A DNA stretch of 30,539 nt from Thermomucor indicae-seudaticae (GCA_000787465.1 JSYX01000417.1:1-30539), one strand, 5' to 3'. Positions 21,189 through 30,539 are shown, counted from the first letter of the stretch. The notes: generated by a model from the letters alone, not told the origin. A program made the numbers and translations.

Positions 21189-21422
21189 CCTCTGGAGCCA
21201 ATGCTGCCTGTCTCTTCTTCTTTAGAGGGCATAAAGCAGATCTGCCGTCCTTGTGGCCTTTTTGGCCGCATTTCGTGCAAACTGCAAAAGACAAAAACTT
21301 ATTAAACGGCCTTGACGGCGCAAAATTACTTCTGCGGACACAGACCTGCCTCTTCCTTGGCTCGTTGTTCTGCCTCCAACTTCTTCTTTTCCAGCTTCTT
21401 TTTGGTGATTATATCTTTCCAC
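21189..21422 (-). other. zinc-knuckle exon pair upstream of the Fanzor relic
   Basis: Two exon-like blocks on the minus strand. The first ends at 21346 with a charged helical stretch (KLEKKKLEAEQRAKEEA). A 65 bp GT-AG intron joins it in frame to 21281-21189, which encodes CTKCGQKGHKDGRSALCP followed by KKKRQAALAPEG, a CX2C...H...C zinc knuckle, and ends at a possible GTACGT donor. The pattern resembles the knuckle at the start of the Fanzor relic (SHSRTSSINC), so this may be the 5' part of the same gene with a second knuckle, or part of another element or a TAF1-like gene. The frame can be extended upstream to a Met at 21553, with no support. Confidence 0.45.
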
Positions 21423-21690
21423 TGTGATGATTTCCTGTCGTACAGGATAAGAAATGATGCGCAGAACGATGTAAGAGAGTTAAAGAAAAGAAGTGCAACT
21501 TTATGCTTGAGAGCCGGCGTCGAGGACGAGGTTGGAACAGTTGCACGCAACATTGGTTCAGAATCTTATTGGTAGCAACACGTGAATACGGGCGAATTGT
21601 GCTGAAACAATTAGCAAGTTTTGTGACAAGACAAAAAGGCAAACTTTGGGCGTCTGGTAGGTACTAGTCGGAAACCTGTTTGAAACCTGT

Positions 21691-21772
21691 TACAGTGGGC
21701 GCTCGATATAGTGATCACCTCCGTCAGGCCGAAGAGTGATCACTCTTTCGAATTATCACTATATCGAATACA
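21691..21772 (+). repeat. foldback, Tc1/mariner/pogo-like terminal inverted repeat (left)
   Basis: The sequence begins TACAGTGGGCGCTCGATATA, a TA followed by CAGTG as at the ends of Tc1/mariner/pogo elements. Inside, TCGATATAGTGAT (21703-21715) is exactly inverted as ATCACTATATCGA (21755-21767), with a 16 bp perfect palindrome AAGAGTGATCACTCTT at 21732-21747 between them. Just upstream GAAACCTGTT is repeated twice in tandem (21671-21689). A similar sequence in opposite orientation lies at 26953-27015. Confidence 0.6.
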
Positions 21773-21974
21773 GGTAAGGCCACACAAAGTGAACGTTCTC
21801 AAAACTTCTGCAATATGATTGCACACCACCACAAACGCAGAGATACACTAAGAGATTGACAGAAATCATGTTTACTACAACCTTCTAACTTTGGTGTAAT
21901 CATTTCGTTCATTGACAAATAAACAACATCTCGTTAAACTTTATTTTGCAAGCACAACTCTTTGAACATCTTGT

Positions 21975-22301
21975 TCAAACCGCTATCGACGTCGTCCATA
22001 ACCGAGGGTGGACGCACAGGCTGCATTTTGGCATTTCCACTTGCGCAGCAGCCTTCTCAAGGGTAAGACCATTTTGAAAATGTAGTACCATGAGCGTCAA
22101 CGCTTGTTCCTCGGTATACTTTCGGTACGATCCACGCTTCTTCCTCTCTTGTTTTCTGGTAGGTTCAGGAGTTGGAACCGGGTTGCTATCGAGCGCTTGA
22201 ATTTCGTGGTGTTCTTCCTCGTTGCTGAGGATATCCATATAACAGGCGTCGTCATTTTGGAATGGGCGGGTTGGCTGAGAAGTTTGAGAACCGTTAAACA
22301 T
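21975..22301 (-). pseudogene. Tc1/mariner (IS630-type) transposase N-terminal fragment
   Basis: An open frame of 108 codons from the Met at 22301. After an acidic, Pro-rich leader comes KKRGSYRKYTEEQALTLMVL followed by FQNGLTLEKAAAQVEMPKCS, a helix-turn-helix DNA-binding start of Tc1/mariner/IS630-type transposases. The match stops at about 22020 and no DDE domain follows on this strand; toward the left the sequence runs out to the TIR-like repeat at 21691. It is either an internally deleted copy or half of a copy broken by inversion, because the catalytic half lies next to it on the plus strand. Confidence 0.65.
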
Positions 22302-22532
22302 GATGGTGGACTTGGATGGAGGATTTTGGGCTGGATCATGTCAAACGTAGAAGCTTTTATATTAAGAGGCGTTCAACAGCTGGTTCAGGCAAGACTTAAT
22401 TGCAACATGATGCATCTGTCCTTCAGATCATAGCAATGGCAACATGGAACTTGCTGGCAATGTCAACGTGTTTATTGGATGAGTAATCGACATAGATAAT
22501 AAGAAATCTATGACACAAGGTGTCAATTTCTG

Positions 22533-23218
22533 ATGAACTTCGGCCGTTCTAAGCGTGGGACCCCAGCCAAAACGACGGTCCCAACCAATCGTGGCGTCTC
22601 CATTACGATTCTTGGCGCGATCTGCAACGCGGCGGTCATCAACATCTCGTTGCGCAAGCCGGAAGCCGTTGCCAGCAGCAAGAAGAGAAACCATGACGGC
22701 AAGAAGGCGACGACGCTCAACTCGCGCGTGGGCACGAGAACGGAGCATTACCTTGAATTCATCAGCAGTGTGATAGATGTTCTCGATGCTCATGATATGG
22801 AGGGCACATACTTGGTGATGGATAACGCGCCAATCCGTCGAAACAAGGCGATCCGCCAGCTGATTGAGAGTCGTGTGTACCTTCCGACGTATTCTCCGTT
22901 CTTCAATCCGATTGAGGAGTTTTGGGCTAAAGTGAAAGCAAGAGATCTTAAGTTGCTCAATTTCAGAGATGGCTAATGAATTTCCGTTGGCTAGGTGTGC
23001 GAAAAAATGAACTTAGCGAGGCCGACAGTCTCACGCCAAGAATCATCGAGGCGGCAAAACTTGTCACGGTTGAAGATTGCTGTGGGTGGATTCGCCATGC
23101 TGAATCGTTCTTTCCGCGATATTTGGCAAAAGAACCCAAACTTTACAAGTTCTTGCCGAAAAAACCAGGACAAAAAAATGCGCGAAGTTTTCTTTTTTTT
23201 GTTCTTTGTATAACATAA
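22533..23218 (+). pseudogene. Tc1/mariner (IS630-type) DDE transposase C-terminal fragment
   Basis: The frame 22533-22976 encodes NFGRSKRGTPAKTTVPTNRG, ITILGAICN, then YLVMDNAPIRRN (Asp at 22821) and PTYSPFFNPIEEFWAKVKA (Glu near 22914), the second Asp and the Glu of the DDE triad. A stop interrupts it at 22974; homology resumes in another frame from about 22991 with GVRKNELSEADSLTPRIIEA and EDCCGWIRHAESFFPRYLA. The 57-58 base insert between the two blocks could be a decayed intron. The first catalytic Asp and the DNA-binding domain are missing on this strand. Non-functional as it stands. Confidence 0.8.
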
Positions 23219-23518
23219 ACGACGATTTGGGAACTGGTCTGCAAATACGAAAGGCATACTTTCACGTGTGCAAAGCTTTCCTTACAAAATATGCAAAAAC
23301 TTCTCCAAGCACGCAAAGCTTCTTCTCAAGTGCGCAAAACCATTTTTGGGATGCCCCCGAACTGAGATTGGAACTGAGCGCAGTGTGTTTCCTCATCAGA
23401 GCCAAATAAAACTTTTCTAAGCGTCAAAGTTGAAGGAAAACTCTTGTAAAAGCGACGATACTTTATGTACACGGTAGTTATAAAATACATGTATATCAAA
23501 TCTATCAAGCTACCTTTT
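23219..23518. other. short intergenic stretch with weak degenerate repeats
   Basis: No gene is recognised between the transposase fragment and the stop codon of the NOT1 fragment. From about 23267 to 23345 a degenerate unit of about 20-21 bases built on GCAAAGCTTCT...AAG recurs roughly three times. It may be a decayed part of the neighbouring transposon or chance. Confidence 0.35.
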
Positions 23519-26398
23519 TCAAATGGTCCGTTTTATGGATCTAAAAGTACAGGTCGTCAGCAACAAGTCAAACCACATACCATAGTTTCTGGTTGCGACA
23601 TACCTGGAAACGTTATCAAACAGCCGTTCGATATCAGGTGCGCATCGAATGAACTCGTGATCCCAAAAGCTTGGCTTTTTTATCAGATCAATAAAGGTAG
23701 CCAGCAAGCCCCAAGGATGAGGTCGGTTCACTATTAACCGTTCAAGCAGTACTCTATGCAGTTGTTAATAATAGAAGCGTATACGTTACTGGTTGAAGCC
23801 AAACTTACCGTGTAATTTGCTCCTTCATAACCTCCGGCTGCGTATCAAACAGATGCAACAGCGCTGCACGGAAGAAGTACGTATGATTGTTCGGATACCG
23901 TAAATGATCGGCGATGGCATTTAGCAAGAGATAGCGGCCTAAATTTGTTTCTTTACTTAGTCATTGACCAGCCGCATCATTGTATGCGCGACTTACCTTT
24001 GGGTGTCATCCTGGATAGGAGCTCTTTGTAGGCTATCGTTGCTGGCACTTGGTCAATGAATGAATCATTAGATAACGTCGTCTTGGAGCCAATGTACAGG
24101 ACAAATGCACCCAAAACATCGGTTCGTATCCGCCCCTGACCCTTCTCTTCCTCTTGATCCACGATGCGATCTAAAACCACATCATAGAGATGTTTCGATG
24201 GAGATTTCACGAATGCGTCAATAGCAGCTTGGAAACGATCATCAAGCAGTTTGATATAGCTTGTATCCAATACAGGATCCTGCTGAAATTCGCGTAATCG
24301 GTCCATCCGCAGGTCAGCTGTAAACGGATCTGGTAAATGCATCACCCGAGGAAATGCGCTAAGCACCAGGTTTCGCAGCTGGATACAGGAAGGCGGAATG
24401 ACTTGAACAAACACCATGTAGTTTTCGCAGAGGAACTCTGGGAAATCATGCAGTAAGACAACCAGAAACCGCAGCGTCCCTCGATAAAATTGCCTTGTCG
24501 CTTTCTGCAGAGCTTGCCTATCCAGTAGGGGACTTAGAAACTGGAGAAGGACAAGAACAAGTTTCTGACATATGAGCCAGCCCTTATTTCTGTCGTTTCC
24601 GGTGAGCAGCTGAGGTACAAACATCCGGTGAGAGACTAGCTGCAGCCAAGAAAATGCAAAACCTGGGAAGTTTCCTGGCTGCAGAGTATGTAACGTTTCA
24701 CTTTATAGATATGAGTAGATTATTTCGATAGCAGTAGATAGCACTTTTTAAAATACCTGTAAGCGCGCAGAATACTCCATTGAACGTGAGCCGTTCGGAT
24801 TTTAGTCAGCTCACAATAGAGAGATGATAGTATACGTAGAAATGGCCTCTGGTTGAAGTTCGTGCTGCGCTTTTCATGATACTTAGCAAGGATCAGGATC
24901 ACGACCGAAAACGCTCTTCGCGCAAGAGGTACGTCATCTCCATCATCAGTGTTCTTGATCTGCAGACGGACCATATGGGCAACCAATTTGCCGTATGCAT
25001 CAATAAGTTGCGCAGCCCGCTTCTGGAAAGTCGTAGTCAGCGCCTTGAAGGACAGATAGTGCTCAACGCACGTCTCCGTACATAACCGGAAAAAGAAACA
25101 ATGGCCTTCATCGTCGCGCGTGATCTTTAAGATCTGCGAAACCCGTATCGACCCTTAACATCAAACATATACACATGTCGGTTTATTCAGCATACTTGCT
25201 TACCTTTTTCGCCAGATTTTTGTACACCTGTGGCCCAGCCATCGGATACTGGCATAACCGAGCCCATTCTGCCAACAACATTCGTATCTCGAAGCAATTC
25301 ATACCGCCTTTTTCTGTCAATTGATATGGAATCTTTACTTGGCTTTCAAGTTCGTGCAGCAGCATCACCACACTAGAGATTATTTTTTCAGTCAACAGCC
25401 AAATACGGACAAAGAAAGTACGAAGCGACGGTTTATTGTACCTTGATGGTGCGGTTCCCTTTACTACTAGCTCTCGTAAAGCTGCAATTGTCAGCGTATG
25501 ATCCTCGAGAAAAGTGACCGGATTAGGCGACAGCAAACAGTTGCTCAAGAGATTGGCAGCGAATTGGGACACGCTCTCTGCTGTTTCAGGATTCCTTATC
25601 AGCTTCGCCAGATGGACGTCGTATTCTTCGAGGGGTACGAGTTCATGGCGCATAAGCATCGCTACCACAGGTGCATTAAATTTACGCTATATACACATAC
25701 ACTTTTTAATTATGATGAAAGTAGCTTTCCCTGACTCGGATTCTTCTCTCTTTTACCTCGTCATCACTATGCACTATCCACGCCATGATTTCTTTGGCAA
25801 CATCCACTGAAAGTTCAAACAAGGACTGTAAGAATCCCGTATATGCTTCCAAGGCGAAGGCGGTATTGCTCTTGTACAGCATGTAGACGACTTTTTCGAC
25901 AAAGGTGAACATGGTTTGTCGTGGCGTTGTGCTTTGCGAGATCACGAGCGGTATTTGGCGCATGAGTAAACATATATCGTGATTTGGCGGCAATAGTGCG
26001 CAGCTCGAAATGCCTGACGTTCGAATGAGCCGATCAAGTTCGAGCAGCATTTGCTACATAACAGGAACATCAAAGGTTAAATCAGAACAAGATCCAAAAG
26101 TCGTAAAAGCACGAATAAGAAATAGCATGCCTCTAGCCTTGCCGTTATCAGACTGCCGTTATTAAGACCCAATGGTAAGGATAACGATCCGTTGAGGAAA
26201 CCTAAAGCTTAAATGAATTTGAAACTTGCCTTCTCTTTTGTCATATGCAACGATGGTTAATTTACCAGCTTCTGGATAGCGCATTTGCTGTTGTTGTTGT
26301 TGCTGCTGCTGCTGTTGTCTTTGACCGCCAAATACACTGTTTGCGTCGAACATGTCGTCAAGTTGCATATGTTGCAGTTTATCTGCCGCCTTTTCACA
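23519..26398 (-). CDS. NOT1: C-terminal part of CCR4-NOT scaffold NOT1, 5'-truncated
   Basis: NOT1 is the scaffold of the CCR4-NOT deadenylase; this is its C-terminal superhelical part, which binds NOT2/NOT3/NOT5. Exons 26053-25757, 25686-25204, 25133-24757, 24700-23997, 23938-23809, 23753-23604 and 23540-23519 give 720 codons without a break. Markers: [99 protein letters not shown] and [46 protein letters not shown]. Upstream, 26398-26231 encodes [17 protein letters not shown], a Gln run and [11 protein letters not shown]; joining it to 26053 is unclear and may use a GC donor or be damaged. The N-terminal half, normally over 1000 residues, is not found in the 4 kb upstream. It may be a duplicated, truncated copy or a short NOT1 starting at the Met at 26368 or 26050. 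Confidence 0.85.
26285..26317 (-). repeat. CAA/CAG repeat encoding eleven Gln
   Basis: Eleven consecutive Gln codons (mixed CAA and CAG) on the minus strand, inside the upstream exon of the NOT1 fragment. Mixed codons suggest an older, protein-level repeat rather than a fresh microsatellite expansion. Confidence 0.85.
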
Positions 26399-26952
26399 GA
26401 AAAATAACCCACATTTTTTTCCTGCGGCCTCTCAAACAACTTTCCGCTTGCAGGTCCCTTACAATTCACTATGGTCGCTAGCTTCTGCCACTATGTTTGA
26501 ACACTTTAATAAAAAGGAAAATTGCGCATTTAGCTGCAGACATGCAACGTAAAAAGCAAAAACTATTTGTATTTTAGACAGTCAGATGTACAAGGTCCGT
26601 TTAAGTAACACCATACACCATGAGAAATGTCAGCTGTACACGCTACTTTCCGTAAAGAGATTCTTATACAGTATTGTAGATCAAAATACAAAGAGTAGTA
26701 CTCTGCAGAGTAGCGTTACATTAAAGGCAGTTTCCACCTTTTGCGCATAGCATTTCTTATCGGTAGTCTCACCTGTTCTTTGATACGTGTCCTTTGGTTG
26801 TGCTCATATATCGTCTATACCTTTATTATGACAAGGTCGCAAAATGATAAATAATACAGTCTCCGTGCGATATAACTATCGCTTCCTAACGAATAAATGC
26901 GATTGCCATATAGAGAATATTGTATATCGATTGCTGACGACATCCTTTTCTG
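26399..26952. other. AT-rich stretch upstream of the NOT1 fragment, no gene
   Basis: The missing N-terminal exons of NOT1 would be expected here, but no open frame of 60 codons or more and no NOT1 motif is visible on the minus strand. The sequence is AT-rich with frequent stops in all frames. It ends at the TIR-like foldback at 26953. Confidence 0.5.
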
Positions 26953-27015
26953 CGTACCCCTTTCTAGGAACGTGATCGTGATATCGCGTGTCACGATATC
27001 GTAAGGGGCACTGTA
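26953..27015 (-). repeat. foldback, Tc1/mariner-like terminal inverted repeat (right)
   Basis: Read on the minus strand from 27015 it begins TACAGTGCCCCTTACGATAT and continues CGTGACACG. This resembles the left repeat at 21691 (TACAGTG, then CGATAT, then GTGA), but points the opposite way. GTACCCC at its left end faces GGGGCAC at its right, and GATATCG occurs twice inside, so it can fold back. Similarity to the left repeat is imperfect. Confidence 0.5.
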
Positions 27016-28419
27016 CTCACCTTGGTTTAGGCACCCAGCAGCCGGCGGACTACGACGCCGGTGCCGTCATACTCACGGGTTGCCCGCTTCGCAAAGAGGG
27101 TGATGATAGGTGACTGAGTGACCAAGCACGCCAGGCTTCGCACAAGGCCCTGCGTTACCTGCACTCAGAACCGGATATAGCTTGGAGACGATTTAACCAG
27201 AACTGGTCGCGATTATAGTCGTATCAATTAAAAAGAGCCACTTTGCCCGAGGGAAACGCCATACTCGAGGAACCTTGCCAGCCACAATGCAGGAGAAGCA
27301 GCAGTAGCAATATCGGACGGTCATTCGCTGAAAAGGTCGCGGACGAACGCACCGGCCCTGGGGCACTGGAAGCGGTGGTCGAGCGCGATTACCAGCGCCC
27401 CAGGGGCCGCAGCACTGATAATCTGGCTGCTGGGGGACGACCTCACGCTAGGTAGCTTTCGCCATCTTCGTTGAATAAAGAGGAGATGTGGTGAACCGAA
27501 AGGCACATTTGTATATCTCTGAAGAACGGAGTCCATCTTCCTAAGAACCAGGGATTGATGACAATGAGGGCTGTCAGGAGATGAGTCGCCTGGAGCTTAA
27601 CGTGGCTTTCCGTCTACCAGTCAGTAACAGCGTTGCGCGATGACAAAGAATTTCCTTGTGCGCTAATGTCGGCATGCCCAACCGAATGACCCGATGCAGT
27701 TGCCTGGCTGGTACTGGAATCCATGACAAAATCCCAATCGGTCGGATGTTTGGGTGCGGTTTCGTCTGCGCGCGAGCTTGCAACAGCCGCGGCAGGGACA
27801 TCAGCACCTGGTGCGACAGACATAACGACAGAAGCACCAGCAAAAGAAAGAGACAAAGCATACAAGCCATCAGCACGGGAACGTGGACCACGAACTCCAA
27901 GCGGGGTAAAAAAGCAGCAGAAGCGCTTTTCGGCCACGATACAGTCACTCACACAATGGGGAACACTTGACAATAACGGCTGCATAGTTTCCCGCTTGCT
28001 AGAAAACTGGTTCCTGTTTTCCCGCGAAAACCAGGAGTATTCTACCTTCACGTTTTCCTCAAGAGGCTACTAGCGCAAAAGCATGCTTGAAAAGTTTAGT
28101 CACCGGAGAGGGGCAATGACCAATTGCAACCAAAGGAGCTAAAGCATCTGTGGCGCTTGAAAATAGTAGCACGTGGCTGCTCAAAAGGCCAGTCGCGTTT
28201 GGCACTTGCAGTAACGGCGAAAAAAGAAGCATGCAGAGAAGCAGAGGCAACGCTTTGTTATCCCTCTGTTACCGCTCTTTTTGAAATTGACCTACTGGGG
28301 AAACACCTTTATCTCCTACGCTCCAAGATCTTGAGTGATTGCCCCGGGCGCGTGAATTTGGTTGGCAGAAATTGACGGACCAAGTCTTCCTTTTATTCCC
28401 ATGACGACGCGCGAAGTTA
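27016..28419. other. 1.4 kb without a recognised gene
   Basis: The composition shifts to higher GC from about 27030 to 27960. Open frames exist on both strands (plus 27723-28073, 116 codons, Ala/Lys/Arg-rich; minus 27614-28051, 145 codons), but they overlap each other and show no family motif. The mix of GC-rich low-complexity coding-like sequence could be a decayed retroelement leader or gag-like region, which I cannot show. The right end should carry the promoter of the gene at 28420. Confidence 0.35.
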
Positions 28420-29700
28420 ATGACAAGCCAGAAAATTGAAGATTTTTTCCCTTCGAATTCCACTGATGATGATCTCACCGAAGAAGGTCGGTACATTGAC
28501 CATGCCGGTAATATGCAGCGTTTAACTTCTCTTTGTAGTGCAAGATTTGACGCGATTCACTCTCCCGCACCAACATCGTTCAGGCACAGACCTCATAAGC
28601 AAGGCCGTATTGAAAAATGAACGTGCTAAGAACATAGTTATCTCGGCTTTGTTAGGTATATACTCATTCCTATCTTATCATTGGCCTGACATTATTTTTA
28701 ATGCTGTTCTGTATGTTTTGCAGGAGAGAATATTGGCCACCTATACGCCGTAGGAGATTGTGAATGGAATAACAACACGAGATCAGACATCCTCTATGTC
28801 TCTTTCGTCACTGATTCTAATGCATTCCCACCTATATTAATCGAAGTACAGCACACAGTGGATGTGACATTCATGTCTCGCGCCATCACGTATTGCGTAT
28901 CTGTTCGTAACACTCACAAAAGGCCACCTATTCTCCTGGTTATTGCGGTTAAAGGCGTCACTAAGGAAGTTTGGGACGATTTCGAGGCCAGTGCAACGCA
29001 TCCCTGCATGAAACAAATATCCTGCAAAATTTGGGCCAGTAGTGCGTATCTTATATGCTCGGATTCGATTGACGATTACATCAACGAAAAACCGCTGCGT
29101 CCTATGACGGCATTCAGCCTGTTTTTCACCAAACAAAAGCAGTCGTTGCTGGGTTTACGCCAGCGTGGCGATCCTACCCTGCAAATATTTTGCCAAATTG
29201 CGAAAGAGAGGTTTGAAGATGTCTGTGGCAAGGAAGAAAGCGGCATAGATATTTTAATGAATGTTTGCGATCAGATGGAATGTCAACTGAAGAAAATTAA
29301 GGCTTGCAACAACGATCCATCTGAAAAAGTCAAAAGAGGGCTACTCCATTATGTTGATGATGGCATTGATTATCTCAAGTTGTGCAGGCGGAAGTATCGG
29401 CACACGGAACGCAGTGAATCCGTGACACCCATGGAACCACTGCAAGATATCCCGAGCACGCTGGCAGGGCCGAGTCAGGAGAGGGAATTTGTTGATCAGC
29501 TGCCCGCGTTCGACGAGCAACATATCTCTTTCGACGCTGAGCGAGTGGATAGATTCCGTGATGGTCTGAATGATAGTCAGTTTACGTGGAAGAAATGTTT
29601 TTCGGAAGGTCGACGACAGGGATATTACGCCAGATACAAGAATGCAGACAGTTTAAAAGCAGCATACAATCGGTACAAATCAAAGGATGTTGGTAGTTAG
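28420..29700 (+). CDS. orphan protein with PD-(D/E)XK nuclease-like signature
   Basis: Function unknown. Exons 28420-28486, 28539-28655 and 28724-29700 join in frame to 386 residues; introns are 52 and 68 bp. The first donor (GTCGGT) is weak. The start MTSQKIEDFFPS resembles openings I recall in large families of Mucorales hypothetical proteins. The core is RSDILYVSF (D83), then PPILIEVQHTV (E102, Q104), then FMSRAITYCVSV, PPILLVIAV and a Trp-Ala segment KIWASSAYLI. D...ExQ after two strands fits the PD-(D/E)XK fold in the Rpn-like variant, where Gln replaces Lys. The second half (about residues 170-270) is helical and the C-terminus is basic (RRQGYYARYK). The frame is fully open beside decayed elements, so it may still be selected. 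It could be a host gene or transposon-derived. Confidence 0.72.
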
Positions 29701-30387
29701 GCCAGTCCACATCACCGAAATATAGTTTTTTCTCTATCCGCTCAATACCACTTCTCTCTATCCTCATCGTCGCTGCTTTTATCATTACTTCTTGAATATT
29801 AAACCAACAACTAAGTTAAATACTATTTGCTATGGGCTCCATTTCACACATCTGGATATCAAATATATTAGGAGCAACCTCACGTTCACGTCCTGCACAA
29901 GAGTACTGAGTTGAAGTTTCTCTGGATACGCAAATCACATAACACGACATCACTGTGATTTCTAGGAATACCGCAGAGCGGCAACAGAGCGGTAACAAAG
30001 CGGTAACAGAGCGATAACAGAGCGGTATGGTGCATACTGCTTAGTCTCGTAAAAAAATTTCGGCCCCGACACTCTTCACTGGAAGTGCTTCCCGTCACCC
30101 TAAATCTACATTTTCAGGAATTTTTCGCCTTAGCATTGTTTATTGGCGTGTTCTTAACAGCTCTGACGCGAAACTTTTGAAAATAATCCTCTATAGGATT
30201 GTCTGAACGCTTCCAAAGTTTTGTCGGAGATTGAAATTTTGGCTGAGAGGTCCAGAATTTCGAACAGGTCTCAAAGGGTGTGTAACCATCAGCTATAGCT
30301 TGCAATGAACCTTTAAAAGCAGCACCAGAACGCGTGCGTATCACACTTACTCTTATTTGGAACTCTTTCCATTCTTAAGTAAAAAAG
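29701..30387. other. intergenic with a short tandem repeat
   Basis: No gene is recognised with confidence. A minus-strand frame at 30114-30344 (76 codons, start 43 bp from the divergent start at 30388) has no family match I know. The rest is AT-rich. The tandem repeat is listed separately. Confidence 0.4.
29972..30027. repeat. tandem repeat of about 12 bp
   Basis: About four to five imperfect copies of a unit close to CAGAGCGGTAA follow each other: CAGAGCGGCAA, CAGAGCGGTAA, CAAAGCGGTAA, CAGAGCGATAA, CAGAGCGGTAT. A minus-strand frame through it repeats a short Leu/Cys-rich peptide, which is a by-product of the repeat. Confidence 0.8.
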
Positions 30388-30539
30388 ATGCCACAGCCCA
30401 GAAAGCGACAAAAGATTGCGCGAAGCATTCCTCGTGACAAAGATGGAAATTTCATTAAGAAAGTTGTTGAGGAAGAACGCCCCGGTAACGACGACAGCGA
30501 CGAAGCTAGAAACGACTTTGAGATTCTCGCTGAACTTTC
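30388..30539 (+). CDS. start of an unidentified gene, cut by the window end
   Basis: An open frame begins MPQPRKRQKIARSIPRDKDG and runs to the window edge without a stop (about 50 codons visible). A basic N-terminus (possible nuclear signal KRQKIAR) is followed by an acidic stretch (EEERPGNDDSDEARNDFE). This basic-then-acidic opening is common in Mucorales transposon proteins that I recall, but nothing catalytic is visible yet. Function cannot be assigned. Confidence 0.45.
   Translation, partial: MPQPRKRQKIARSIPRDKDGNFIKKVVEEERPGNDDSDEARNDFEILAEL

Noticed and set aside
27614..28073. Overlapping long frames on both strands
   Set aside because: They overlap each other in a GC-rich stretch where stop codons are rare; neither shows a domain, so no gene is called.
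1..30539. tRNA, rRNA or CRISPR arrays
   Set aside because: No cloverleaf with A and B boxes, no rRNA-like conserved stretch and no regularly spaced repeats were found by eye; the 29972 repeat has no spacers.

Overview
The window is nuclear DNA of a filamentous fungus, most likely an early-diverging mould of the Mucoromycota (Mucorales type). I infer this from compact genes with many short introns (about 50-77 bp), fungal housekeeping genes (ORC6, PSO2/SNM1, a Pcl-type cyclin, NTF2, a KDEL-tailed PDI, V-ATPase subunit F, NOT1), and repeat families that I associate with Mucorales from memory (a Fanzor-type gene with zinc knuckles, Tc1/mariner-type transposase remnants, an orphan PD-(D/E)XK-like family). 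No species can be named from sequence alone.

Left part (1-18 kb): ordinary gene-dense chromosome. In order: ORC6 (+), PSO2/SNM1 (+), a frameshifted SPX-domain relic (-), a Pcl1/2-type cyclin (-), a Ser/Thr kinase (+), an orphan multi-pass membrane protein (-), a short protein that may carry a Whi5-type motif (-), a COG0523/CobW-type metallochaperone GTPase (+), NTF2 (+), an ER protein disulfide isomerase (-) and V-ATPase subunit F (-). Exon models for the genes with introns were built by hand and each closes in frame; the kinase is a single open reading frame. Three introns have GC-AG borders with the donor GCAAGT.

Right part (18-30.5 kb): repeat-rich and rearranged. It holds a decayed Fanzor (eukaryotic TnpB-like, OMEGA-type nuclease) gene with at least six frame breaks, most at homopolymer runs; an upstream zinc-knuckle exon; two Tc1/mariner-type transposase fragments on opposite strands; the C-terminal about 720 codons of NOT1, intact but lacking the N-terminal part; two similar foldback, TIR-like sequences pointing toward each other on either side of the transposase and NOT1 fragments; an intact 386-residue protein with a PD-(D/E)XK-like signature; a short tandem repeat; and the start of a further gene cut by the window end.

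Functional links are loose, as is normal for fungal chromosomes: ORC6 and PSO2 both serve DNA replication or repair, and the cyclin and the SPX relic both belong to families tied to Pho85/phosphate signalling. The most unusual material is the right part: the Fanzor relic, the TIR-bounded NOT1 fragment and the intact PD-(D/E)XK-like orphan.
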